Source of the DNA: JAUMBM01 sp964441755
GTDB taxonomy: Bacteria; Bacteroidota; Bacteroidia; Chitinophagales; Saprospiraceae
Direction of reading: 5' to 3'
Length of the DNA: 64,000 nucleotides
Assembly: GCA_964441755.1 (NCBI GenBank)
Contig: CAYTVG010000017.1
Coordinates: 1-64,000 of the forward strand
A model generated the notes under the pieces. It was not told the DNA's origin. It saw only the letters and a program-made list of their open reading frames with translations, and made no database searches. Shown piece by piece: positions 54,690-63,032 of this stretch (positions within the stretch are counted from its first letter, which is position 1; every line of letters begins with the position of its first letter). Position numbers and translations under genes: made by a program.

Positions 54690-55602
54690 GCAGATAATGC
54701 TTGAGTTGGCGAACAGCCTTCTGGTAATAATAAGGAAGCATAATAATCGCTATCACAGGCAGTTGTACAGAAAAAGCCAGCAACAAAGCCTGTGCGGGTG
54801 TGAGGCTGTGCGGATAAGCAGCGTATTTGTTGACCAGCACAACCGCTAAAGCGAGGCAGGCCAGCAGCAGCAGTCCGCCCAGTAGCAACAGCTGCTGAGG
54901 GAAGGCAACGGCCAGCAGCAGCAGCACGGGCAGGCAGAGCAGGCTGTAATGCAGCACTGCCCACTGGAATTTGTAGAGCAACAGTGCTGCCGGCGACCGG
55001 CTGAAGATCCACAGATAAAATTCAGGTTCCGGCTGCCCGACAAAGCCCACCGCCAGCAATAGCAGCAATAACAGGGCAAATACCCCCAGGTTGAAATTAT
55101 CGGCCTGCACGGCCATAAAAGCCAGGTAGTAAGCCACTACGATCAGCCACAGGCTGCGGCGAAAGCCCCTGCTAAACTCGAACGGCCGCTGCCCGAAGGG
55201 CGTCGGCAGCGCGCGCGCAGCGGGGCGCCGGCTGCCCACCCACACGAGCAAGGCTGCCGCGGGCAGCAGCAGGCCTGCAGGCAACCAGGCCTGCTGCCAG
55301 GCCAGAAAACAGGCAAAAGGAGCGGCCAGCAGGGTATTTTCCAAAAGCCTGAGCCGGCGGAAAGCCGGAGCGGGGAAGGTGGCGCGCAGAAAATCGTGGC
55401 GGCGGCGGTCGCTCAGCGGGCTGAGCAGCAGCAAGGCCAGCACGGGATAGAGATAAGGCGCGTGGGGGATTTTTTGAAAAAAATAGGCCGACAGGCCGAT
55501 GAAGCCGGCGGCCAGCAGCGGCCAGCCGGCCAGCGGCGGCAGGCCCCAGGCGCGCAGGCGGCGGTGGAAAAGGCTGCCCTGTAGCTGAAAGTAGTACCTC
55601 AT
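54682..55602 (-). CDS. ABC transporter permease
   Basis: A 306-residue protein with about eight hydrophobic segments (PLLAAGFIGLSAYFFQ, LLLPAAALLVWVG, FALLLLLLLAVGFVG, LLALVLLLG-type stretches) and few charged loops. It lies directly before, and overlaps, the ATP-binding gene. I recognise no specific family signature, so the call rests on topology and context. Confidence 0.7.
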   Translation of the reverse strand: MRYYFQLQGSLFHRRLRAWGLPPLAGWPLLAAGFIGLSAYFFQKIPHAPYLYPVLALLLLSPLSDRRRHDFLRATFPAPAFRRLRLLENTLLAAPFACFLAWQQAWLPAGLLLPAAALLVWVGSRRPAARALPTPFGQRPFEFSRGFRRSLWLIVVAYYLAFMAVQADNFNLGVFALLLLLLLAVGFVGQPEPEFYLWIFSRSPAALLLYKFQWAVLHYSLLCLPVLLLLAVAFPQQLLLLGGLLLLACLALAVVLVNKYAAYPHSLTPAQALLLAFSVQLPVIAIIMLPYYYQKAVRQLKHYLHD

Positions 55603-56100
55603 CGATGCCGGGGCTTGAAGGATACGCCCGAAATCGTCGCAGGCGGGAGCTGATTATATACTTTCAATTTGCTGATTTTGTGTATAGTATATTGAATGAA
55701 TTGATTAAATTAATAGTTGGGTACGCTGCTCTGCGCATAATCTGAGATCGTAGGGCATTTCATTAGCCGCCCTTTGGACTCAAAAACAGCGTTGTGCACA
55801 GAAGCACGCAAACTGCCGGCACTCTCTCCCCTACAGCAGCGTTCAACCCAGGCTCAGGATATTGCGCATTTGCAGGTTTCGAGGATGTGTAACCAATGCC
55901 GGATGACTTAAACTGTGCATCGCCAGTCTTTGTGCATAAGCAGATCGTGGATTTTGGCAAGCTGACATGCACAAAACCTGCCGGCCTGAAGTATTCAACT
56001 GCTTTGTTGATTGGCACTTATCTGATCATACACCAACGGCAGGAATTCTCGTATGTGCTATTGGATTTCGCCTGCAGCCTGAGAAAATCCCGGACACACC
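55603..56100. other. Intergenic region without a supported gene
   Basis: About 500 bases. A leftward 84-codon frame (55763-56017) has neither family similarity nor a usable start context. I see no tRNA-like or terminator-like structure and no clear promoter. Confidence 0.4.
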
Positions 56101-56922
56101 CTAGCTGGCGTGCAAATATACCACATACAGGGCAATCCCCAAGAGTGCCAGCAGGCCTATGACCAATTTACCCACATCAGCCTGTGCAGACTGCTGCAGT
56201 GCCTGCTTGCTGCCCTGCAGGCGGCCGGCTTCTGCCTGCGACAGTCCCCCCGCTTTTTCAAACTGCTCAACGGAGCGATTGTGCTGCCGGATGCGGCTGT
56301 AAAGGCGCCCGCCTGTCTGCAATAAAAAAATCAGCAGCAGGTAAGCAAACAACAAGGCTAAAAAGTAGCGCAGCCATCGCTGCTCAGGCGGGGGTAGGCC
56401 GCGGAGGCTCACATCCTGGAGGCGGACATAGGTCGTATCACTTGCGAGTTCCTTCATACGCAGGTTGGCAGGCGGCGACAGCCTGCGCCCGACGGCCGGG
56501 GACAGGTGGATTTGCGGATACCGGCTGCCGGTTACCTCCAGCAACTGGCCGGCATAGATGCCCACAAAGTAAGGATTATCAGCAAAGGAAGCCGGCGAAA
56601 GCGTGTCCACACGGTAGTCAAAGCTGCGGTACTGTAAGACTGTGTCGAGCCCATAGCCATAAATGCGCAGCAACGGCAAGCTGTCAGCAGCCTGGCTGTG
56701 GACAAACAGACTGTCGCCCGCCTGCAGCTGTGCCGGCTGCAGGTTGTGCCGGTCGGTAAACTGCCGGGTCAGCAGGACCATGAGCGCCAGCATAAAGCCG
56801 TGGAAGATCAGGCCAACGAGTCCCGTAAACAGGCAGCCGAGCATGCGCCCGATGGAGCCCCGGTTTCTGTTAATCAGGCGGTAAGATTCACGAGCGATCA
56901 GGTAGCGGAAAAACCAGTGCAT
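56101..56922 (-). CDS. Membrane protein of unknown function
   Basis: A 273-residue protein with an N-terminal transmembrane helix (GLVGLIFHGFMLALMVLLT), a soluble domain of about 120 residues (periplasmic by inference), a second helix (YFLALLFAYLLLIFLLQTGG), a coiled-coil-like polar segment (SVEQFEKAGGLSQAEAGRLQ) and a C-terminal helix (VIGLLALLGIALYVVYLHA). I do not recognise the family. It is alone on its strand, 500 bases from the ABC pair. Confidence 0.65.
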   Translation of the reverse strand: MHWFFRYLIARESYRLINRNRGSIGRMLGCLFTGLVGLIFHGFMLALMVLLTRQFTDRHNLQPAQLQAGDSLFVHSQAADSLPLLRIYGYGLDTVLQYRSFDYRVDTLSPASFADNPYFVGIYAGQLLEVTGSRYPQIHLSPAVGRRLSPPANLRMKELASDTTYVRLQDVSLRGLPPPEQRWLRYFLALLFAYLLLIFLLQTGGRLYSRIRQHNRSVEQFEKAGGLSQAEAGRLQGSKQALQQSAQADVGKLVIGLLALLGIALYVVYLHAS

Positions 56923-57248
56923 GGGTTGATGTTGAGGTAATAGACCGTAAAAAACGATTTGGATGCTATGAGAAAATTACAAATTTATGTGAAAAATGCA
57001 TGTAAGTAAATATCGCAAAAGCTTAGCCATATTTTATACTTGTGGCAATTTACACAATTTTTTGTAACTTAGTCGCATCGAATTACCGAATGAGATAAAG
57101 GATTTAAAGTTGCTCGTTTCAGTATTGATGAAGCACATTGATGATAACTGCGGTGGTCAGCAATATTCGGACAGTAACTTAAAACTAGGTTGACTGTCCA
57201 AATAGGGTCGACCATCTCAATATGCCACTTTAGGATGACACGACAACT
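56923..57248. other. AT-rich region before the reductase gene
   Basis: 326 bases. The left part (56940-57100) is AT-rich; the right part holds the first flanking repeat at 57152-57221. No frame is supported. Confidence 0.45.
57152..57221. repeat. Flanking palindromic repeat, left copy
   Basis: A 70-base element with about 80 percent identity to 58247-58316, in the same orientation. Both carry GTTGACTGTCCAAATA and a long imperfect dyad whose ends read GGTGGT and ACCATC/ACCACC. It lies 27 bases before the ketopantoate reductase start. Confidence 0.7.
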
Positions 57249-58187
57249 ATGAAAAAAACGAAAATAATTATTGCAGGAATTGGCGGAGTGGGAGGCTACT
57301 TTGGTGGACTTTTAGCAAATCATTTTAAGGATAATGAAAATATTGAAATCATCTTTTTTGCTCGGGGACAACACCTGAAAGAAATTCAAGACAATGGTTT
57401 GAAAGTAATAAAGGGCAAAAGTGAATTTATTGCCAAGCCAACCTTAGCAACAGACAATCCGGCCGAAATTGGCATTTCGGACTTTATCATAATCGCTACA
57501 AAAAGCTACGACCTTGAAACAGTTATTCAGCAATTAAGACTTTGCATAAATCAAGACACCATTATTTTACCATTGCTTAATGGAGTAGATAGTAAAGAAC
57601 GAATTAAGGACATTTTCCCCGACAACATGGTTTTAGACGGTTGTGCTTATATAGTTTCCCGTTTGAAACAGGATGGCGTAATTGAAAATAGCGGTAACAT
57701 TCAAACACTTTATTTCGGGCTTGACAACTTTGTCAATGATAGATTGCTGTTGCTTGAAAATTTGATGAAAGAAGCGAATATAGAAGCATTTCTGTCAAAA
57801 AATATTTCCACAATTATTTGGGAGAAATTTATATTTATTTCACCCACAGCAACGGTCACTTCCTATTTTGACAAGTGCATAGGCGAAATTATTGCCGACC
57901 ATGGAAAACTTAAAACGACTGCTACTTTAATAGAAGAAGTAAAACAAATAGCAATAGCAAAACAGATTTTTATTTCGGACGATATCACAGAGAAAACTGT
58001 AAATAAATTGAAAGCATTGCCATTTGACACGACATCGTCAATGCATACTGACTTTAAAAACAACAAGCCAAACAACGAATTAAAATCATTGACTGAATAT
58101 GTGGTTAACGAAGGGCAAAAATATAATTTAGAAACACCAACTTATAAACAGATCTATGCAGAACTCAAAAAGAAAAGCGGCATATAA
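57249..58187 (+). CDS. panE: 2-dehydropantoate 2-reductase (ketopantoate reductase)
   Basis: A 312-residue ApbA/PanE family protein. The nucleotide-binding loop is AGIGGVGGYFGGLLANHF, then IIATKSYDLE with the conserved lysine, LPLLNGVDS, and IIWEKFIFISPTATVTSYF in the middle; the C-terminal helical domain ends YKQIYAELKK. It reduces ketopantoate with NADPH in pantothenate synthesis. Unlike its neighbours the gene is markedly AT-rich in all three codon positions and lies between two similar palindromic repeats (57152-57221 and 58247-58316), which suggests it was acquired. Some family members act on other substrates, so the exact reaction is not certain. Confidence 0.85.
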   Translation: MKKTKIIIAGIGGVGGYFGGLLANHFKDNENIEIIFFARGQHLKEIQDNGLKVIKGKSEFIAKPTLATDNPAEIGISDFIIIATKSYDLETVIQQLRLCINQDTIILPLLNGVDSKERIKDIFPDNMVLDGCAYIVSRLKQDGVIENSGNIQTLYFGLDNFVNDRLLLLENLMKEANIEAFLSKNISTIIWEKFIFISPTATVTSYFDKCIGEIIADHGKLKTTATLIEEVKQIAIAKQIFISDDITEKTVNKLKALPFDTTSSMHTDFKNNKPNNELKSLTEYVVNEGQKYNLETPTYKQIYAELKKKSGI

Positions 58188-58246
58188 TAGCCGTTTTGCA
58201 AAAGCGGGGGTTTTGTGTTTCTATAAAAGTAAAGTACTGAAATTGA

Positions 58247-58316
58247 GGTGGTTGGCAATACTCGGATAGTAGTTTAAAACCATGTTGACTGTCCAAATAT
58301 TGCCGACCACCTCATT
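58247..58316. repeat. Flanking palindromic repeat, right copy
   Basis: Partner of 57152-57221. Here the dyad is nearly perfect at the ends: GAGGTGGTTGGCAATA at 58245-58260 against TATTGCCGACCACCTC at 58298-58313, one mismatch. Such single-strand-foldable repeats flanking a gene can be recombination or transposition sites. Confidence 0.7.
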
Positions 58317-58344
58317 ATTTTGGGTGGCCTGCCACCCAAAATAA
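58315..58344. terminator. Perfect hairpin between convergent genes
   Basis: 14-bp perfect stem (arms 58315-58328 and 58331-58344, apparent loop CT) immediately after the right flanking repeat and before the convergent T9SS gene end. Confidence 0.6.
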
Positions 58345-58357
58345 CCAACCCAAGCCG

Positions 58358-61300
58358 CTACCGCACAATCAGCACCTCGCCCGCCGCCACCTTAGGTGCC
58401 TGCAATAAAAATGTATACTTCAGCAGGTAGGTATACACATCGGCAGGGCAATTCTCGCCCCGATAGGTACCATCCCAGCGGCCGGCTGCATCTGTGGACC
58501 GGTACAACATTTGCCCCCAGCGATTGAAAATCAGCAGTTCGAAGCTTTCAACAATGCAATTGCTGAGCGGCTGAAAGCCGTCATTGACGCCATCGTCGTT
58601 GGGCGAAAAGGCGTTGGGGAGGTAATAACGGCAGGACTCACCGCAGTCCGAGAACTCAGTAACTACCCGCTCAGCCAACGCCTGCCCGCAGGCATTGGCC
58701 ACCGTCACCCTGACCAGTCCGCCACTGTTGATGCTGATGGTACTGTCGTTCAACTGAACACTCCCGCTCGTCCCGGCAAACCACAGGTAACTGTCGGCAT
58801 TGTCGGCGATGGCCGTAAGCCTGATACTGTCGCCACTGCAAAGGACAGAATCGCCGACAATGCGCACCTCAGGCAGAGGCAGCTCCAGCAGCCGGACCGT
58901 ATCGCTGCTGCTGCCGCAGGCATTGCTAACGGTCACAGCGTACTGCCCGCCGCTGCTCACCAGCAGATCAGCTGTAGTCGCCCCCGTAGACCAGCGAAAA
59001 GAAGATGCACCGACAGCATTGGCCAGCAGACGTTCGGGCGTTCCCTGGCACAAGGTATCACTCGCCACAATGCTTACAAGCGGCGAGCTGCCCGTCGTCA
59101 CCGACAGCCCGCTACTCCCATTACCACAGACATTGCTGACCGTCACGGAATAATCCCCGGCCGACGCCACACTAATCGTGGCCACGGTTTCACCACTTGA
59201 CCACGAATAACTCAGTTCGCCGCCCCCGCCGGCCACAGCAGCCGTCAGCAACAGCGGCTGCCCGTTGCAGACAAGCGTGCCGCCGGTGATGCTGACAGCA
59301 GGTACTGAATTGACCGTCAGGTTGATCTGCAGGAGACTGTCGCAACCCGCCGCATTGACGAGCGTATCTGTGTAGATACCCGAGGTACTGAAAACAGCCC
59401 CGCTGGGCGCCGTATACGGTCCGCAGCTGCTGAGACTTATGCTGTCTGTGGTAGGGCTGCAGATATTGTAGCAAATCTGCACCAGGCCATGCCCACCCGG
59501 CCGATTATCGCTACCCCTGGCGACACCCGGAAAGCCCGCCAGCAGCGGATCGGCGGCATTGCCGGGGGTACCTACAAAGCCGGCCGTAACTGTACTGCCA
59601 CTGATACCCGGGCAGGTGGCGCAGATAAACCCGCTGCCACCGCCGCCCGTGCTGCCCACCCCAAAACAACCATCGTGGCTGCTGCCGCCGCCACCGCCGA
59701 AATAGCCATCGCCACCGCCGCCGCCACCGGTGCGGACATTTCCGGCCCCCAGATCTGTAGCCCCTGTGCCCCCCTGCAGGGAGGCACCCGCCGTTCCCTG
59801 CACCGGATTTCCGCAGAGACTGTTGGCAGCAGGCGCTCCGCCAGCCGTCTGTGTACCCCCGAAACCATTGACTGTAAACGGATTATTAGCAGCCGTAAAA
59901 TTGGCCTCCAGTCCGCCGCCACCGCCGCCGCCCCGATTGTAGGCCCCCCCACCGCCACCACCGGCGATGGCAAGGGTGGTCCCCCCGCGGCTGATTTGGC
60001 TGCGGCCGCCGCCGCCGCCGCCGCCACCGACATTCAGCCCCCCTTCGAAGCGATTGCCGCTACCGCCAGCCCCACCATTGGGCCAGCCTCCAGCACCGCC
60101 GCTATGCCCCTGGGCGGCAGCACCCCCGCCACCCACGACAATATCAATGACCTCCCCTGCATTTACCGGCAGGCTAACCTCCGTATACCCGCCCCCACCG
60201 CCGGCATTGTTGGTAGGATCGGGCCCACCCCCGCCGGCCGCCCCCCACATTTTTACCCGAATACTATCCACCCCTATTGGCACCGTCCACTGCTGCAAAG
60301 TGCCCGTGAACTGAAACAGCTCGCAGTTCTGCGCCAGCGGCGCGCAGCTCACCACCACCACCTCATCCGTGCCACTGCCGCAGGCGGTGGTGACCGTCAC
60401 CGAGTAGGTGCCGGGCGTGTTTACGGAAATGCGCTGTGAGCTAGCCCCGGTAGACCAACTGTAGCTGGCCCCCGGATTGAGCGCATCCAGTTCCAACAGT
60501 CCGCCGGTAGCACACAAGTCGAGCGTATCGGGCCCCAGTGATACAAAAGTAGCCTCCTCATCCTCAAAAAGCCAGGCGCTGAAATTGGGCAGGCAGAAGA
60601 AGGGATTATCGGATGTATAGCGCAGAATATCCAGTTGGAGGCTGGCTGTGAGTGTATTAGGACAATTGATGCGATTGAGATATTTGGTGCCTGTCGAAAA
60701 ATCATTCGCCAAAAAGTATATCCGCCCGTCGGGTCCCAACTGCGGCTGTCCGGGAGTGATAAGACTGCCCAGACTGGAAAAAGAGCCGACGGTCGCAACG
60801 GCAGCCGTAATATTGGGCGCCTGCAGATCGTAGCGCAACACAAGCTCTCCAGCCGGGACAGACTGCAGTGCATACAAAAAGCGGCTGTTGGGCGAAAATT
60901 CGTAGCGGGACGACAGCCCCGGCAATGCCCGCGGGTTGGACAATTGGCCTGTGAGTGCATTGAACTGCAGCAGATACGGACTGGGGGTAAACTGCGCTAC
61001 CACCAGCAATCCGTTGGGAGAAGCTTTGATGCCGCCGCCCGATTCCCCCAGCGCACTATACGTATTTGCCAGCGTCACCCCCGCCGGCGTGAAGCTGTAC
61101 ACCCCCAATCCGTCAGTTCCCTGGTGGATCAGCAGCCAATAGTCGCGGCCATTGGCATGTCGAATAGCACACAGTCCCTCATAGCTGGGCGTGTATACGC
61201 GCCGGTCGGCCAGCGCCACCCCACCCAGTCCGCCATTAAGCCGCATATCTACCGTAAAATACGACAAGCCCCTGCCTCCGGGCTGAGCGGCCACGATGGC

Positions 61301-61720
61301 CGGAGAAGCCCCTATGTTCCACTCAACCTCATCCATGGTGAAGACATAATAAACCGAATCCTGGCCCGGCGCCTCGACAATCACCGCAGACTGTTCGGAA
61401 GAAAAACCCCCACCCTGCACACCCTGCATATCATACATGAGCCCGTTGAGCCGGTTCCAGATACCGCCGCCATCCTGACCGCTGAAAGCGGGTTCGCGAC
61501 CACCACAATTGGTGTAAAAAAGCAGCTTGCCATTGGGATCGCTGTATGCTGCGGAACCTTCTGTCGTAAATATTTGGCTACCATTTACTTGCACCGGCTC
61601 GCCACTATTAAAATCCACAGCACGCCCATCCCCGAAATGCCAGATATTGGCTTGTTTTTGGGCGGAAGCAAGGAAGTGGCATAGGGTGAGAAGCAAGAAG
61701 AGGTGAGATACTTTTTTCAC
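58358..61720 (-). CDS. Large secreted protein with glycine-rich domain and T9SS type B sorting domain
   Basis: A 1120-residue protein beginning with GTG and a signal peptide (KKVSHLFLLLTLCHFLASA). Residues of about 25-390 read as a propeller-like surface domain (WHFGDGRAVDFNSGEPVQ, YSDPNGKLLFYTNCGG, ASPNGLLVVAQF). Next come an Ig-like module (SYSWSTGASSQRISVNTPG) and a very Gly-rich region of about 200 residues (VVGGGGAAAQGHSGGAGGW, GGGGGGGGRSQISRGG), resembling the glycine-rich domains of ALK-type ectodomains. Four more Ig/PKD-like modules follow, then the gliding-motility-associated C-terminal (type B) signal (NAFSPNDDGVNDGFQP ... VYTYLLKY). It is probably a large adhesin-like cell-surface or secreted protein; no enzyme motif is seen. 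Confidence 0.85.
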   Translation of the reverse strand: MKKVSHLFLLLTLCHFLASAQKQANIWHFGDGRAVDFNSGEPVQVNGSQIFTTEGSAAYSDPNGKLLFYTNCGGREPAFSGQDGGGIWNRLNGLMYDMQGVQGGGFSSEQSAVIVEAPGQDSVYYVFTMDEVEWNIGASPAIVAAQPGGRGLSYFTVDMRLNGGLGGVALADRRVYTPSYEGLCAIRHANGRDYWLLIHQGTDGLGVYSFTPAGVTLANTYSALGESGGGIKASPNGLLVVAQFTPSPYLLQFNALTGQLSNPRALPGLSSRYEFSPNSRFLYALQSVPAGELVLRYDLQAPNITAAVATVGSFSSLGSLITPGQPQLGPDGRIYFLANDFSTGTKYLNRINCPNTLTASLQLDILRYTSDNPFFCLPNFSAWLFEDEEATFVSLGPDTLDLCATGGLLELDALNPGASYSWSTGASSQRISVNTPGTYSVTVTTACGSGTDEVVVVSCAPLAQNCELFQFTGTLQQWTVPIGVDSIRVKMWGAAGGGGPDPTNNAGGGGGYTEVSLPVNAGEVIDIVVGGGGAAAQGHSGGAGGWPNGGAGGSGNRFEGGLNVGGGGGGGGRSQISRGGTTLAIAGGGGGGAYNRGGGGGGGLEANFTAANNPFTVNGFGGTQTAGGAPAANSLCGNPVQGTAGASLQGGTGATDLGAGNVRTGGGGGGDGYFGGGGGSSHDGCFGVGSTGGGGSGFICATCPGISGSTVTAGFVGTPGNAADPLLAGFPGVARGSDNRPGGHGLVQICYNICSPTTDSISLSSCGPYTAPSGAVFSTSGIYTDTLVNAAGCDSLLQINLTVNSVPAVSITGGTLVCNGQPLLLTAAVAGGGGELSYSWSSGETVATISVASAGDYSVTVSNVCGNGSSGLSVTTGSSPLVSIVASDTLCQGTPERLLANAVGASSFRWSTGATTADLLVSSGGQYAVTVSNACGSSSDTVRLLELPLPEVRIVGDSVLCSGDSIRLTAIADNADSYLWFAGTSGSVQLNDSTISINSGGLVRVTVANACGQALAERVVTEFSDCGESCRYYLPNAFSPNDDGVNDGFQPLSNCIVESFELLIFNRWGQMLYRSTDAAGRWDGTYRGENCPADVYTYLLKYTFLLQAPKVAAGEVLIVR

Positions 61721-61828
61721 GATACAAACAATTTAATTGAATGACAATTAGCCGTTTTGTTTGTTCAAAAAGCACCGGGTGGTGCAGGTGTGGATTTGGG
61801 AATGGTTGGGCGGGAATTAGAAAAGACC

Positions 61829-62060
61829 TTGTGAGAGTACTTTCAGCTATGGTTATAGCAATGAAAGGATTGTACTCGAACTTATGGCCTATACTTGTGA
61901 TAGTACTGACAACTATGATCATACCAATGAAATACTTACAAGGCAGAAACAGAGGCCCCGTTCAGAATCCTGTGCGCTACGTTCATATTGATGAAATGCT
62001 TACACTTGAATCTATTACATAGCACTGACAGCTACGATCATGCCAATGGTATGCGATCAA
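61829..62060. repeat. Degenerate CRISPR-like repeat units
   Basis: Three or four units of about 36-40 bases at about 61829, 61895, 61961 (most diverged) and 62016, spaced about 66, 64 and 55 bases. The best core is ATAGTACTGACARCTATGAT, followed by CATACCAATGAAAT. The first unit folds as GCTAT-GGTT-ATAGC and the second has TATGATCATA. They lie 200-400 bases before cas6. Identity between units (about 60-80 percent) is low for an active array, so this may be a decayed array end. The rest of the interval 61721-62261 shows no gene. Confidence 0.4.
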
Positions 62061-62261
62061 CCATTGAGAAAAATATGGTACATAGCGAAAATCACCTGCT
62101 TTCTATGTAACATATAGGCGGTTTGTCCGTATAATTGCATTAACAAAGAAGCGAAAGCCAGCATAAACCATGGCTTACGCTGCATTTGAATTCCCTGTTC
62201 GCGCCTGCTAGGCAGGCAGAACAACATAAACCGATTTTCGAACCTGACGTCCCATACTAGT

Positions 62262-62981
62262 ATGCCCGAACTCCGATACCTTCGTATTGTATTTGCGAAT
62301 GCTATTCGCGATTATGAACTTCCGTATTTTCGTGCCGCTGTGATAGAGGCCACTCGCCGACAGCACGACCGCTTCCACAACCACACGGAAGATGCCCGCA
62401 GCATCTTTCGCTATCCGCTGGTGCAGTATAAGACCATTGGCGGCAAAGCTGCGCTGGTCTGCCTGGGAGAAGCTGTAGATGACATTCATGCATTACTCGA
62501 GCAGCCGGCTTTGCAGTTTCGGATAGGAAGCCGGGACGATGAGTTTTTCCTCGACAAAGTCAAATTGGAAAACTACAGAGTGCAACTATGGGAGCACAAA
62601 TTTGACTACACCCTGCATCACTGGCTTCCACTCCACGATAATAATTTCAAGCAGTTTCTGTCTATAACGGATGAAGAGGCGCAGCTTGCTGAGCTTAGCC
62701 GTATACTAACCGGCAATCTACTTAGTTTTTGCAAAGGAATAAATTATTGGCTCGATAGCCAAATCGTTGTAAAGATTTCGAGTATACACAAACAGAGTAC
62801 CGTTAAATTTAAAAATTACGCTTACAGAAGCTTTTCTGTTAATTTTTCCAGTAATCTATCCATCCCGCCTTATGTAGGCTTGGGGAAAGGAGCGAGCCTG
62901 GGCTTTGGGATAGTCAACAGGCTGAGAGTTGATCGAACCTCTGTGGTTGATACTATTGATGAGACAACAGATCAAATATAG
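62262..62981 (+). CDS. cas6: CRISPR-associated endoribonuclease Cas6
   Basis: A 239-residue protein. The N-terminal ferredoxin-like fold begins PELRYLRIVFANAIRDYELPYF, and the central YPLVQYKTIGGKAALVCLG is the usual Cas6 strand/loop. The C-terminal glycine loop PPYVGLGKGASLGFGIV is diagnostic of the family (Cas6b-like). Cas6 cuts CRISPR transcripts within each repeat to make crRNA. The active-site residues vary and were not assigned. It is followed after 51 bases by cas10 and preceded by degenerate repeat units, so this begins a CRISPR-Cas operon running out of the window. Confidence 0.85.
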   Translation: MPELRYLRIVFANAIRDYELPYFRAAVIEATRRQHDRFHNHTEDARSIFRYPLVQYKTIGGKAALVCLGEAVDDIHALLEQPALQFRIGSRDDEFFLDKVKLENYRVQLWEHKFDYTLHHWLPLHDNNFKQFLSITDEEAQLAELSRILTGNLLSFCKGINYWLDSQIVVKISSIHKQSTVKFKNYAYRSFSVNFSSNLSIPPYVGLGKGASLGFGIVNRLRVDRTSVVDTIDETTDQI

Positions 62982-63032
62982 ATATCGGCTAAATTATACG
63001 CCGTTCTTATCCAAGGATATAATCACTTAAAA

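Noticed and set aside
55763..56017. 84-codon leftward frame between the ABC pair and the membrane protein
   Set aside because: No recognised domain, hydrophobicity or start signal; kept only as a note in the gap entry.
57152..58316. Integron attC sites around panE
   Set aside because: The elements are palindromic, but I cannot place the RYYYAAC/GTTRRRY core pairs at their ends, and no integrase is near.
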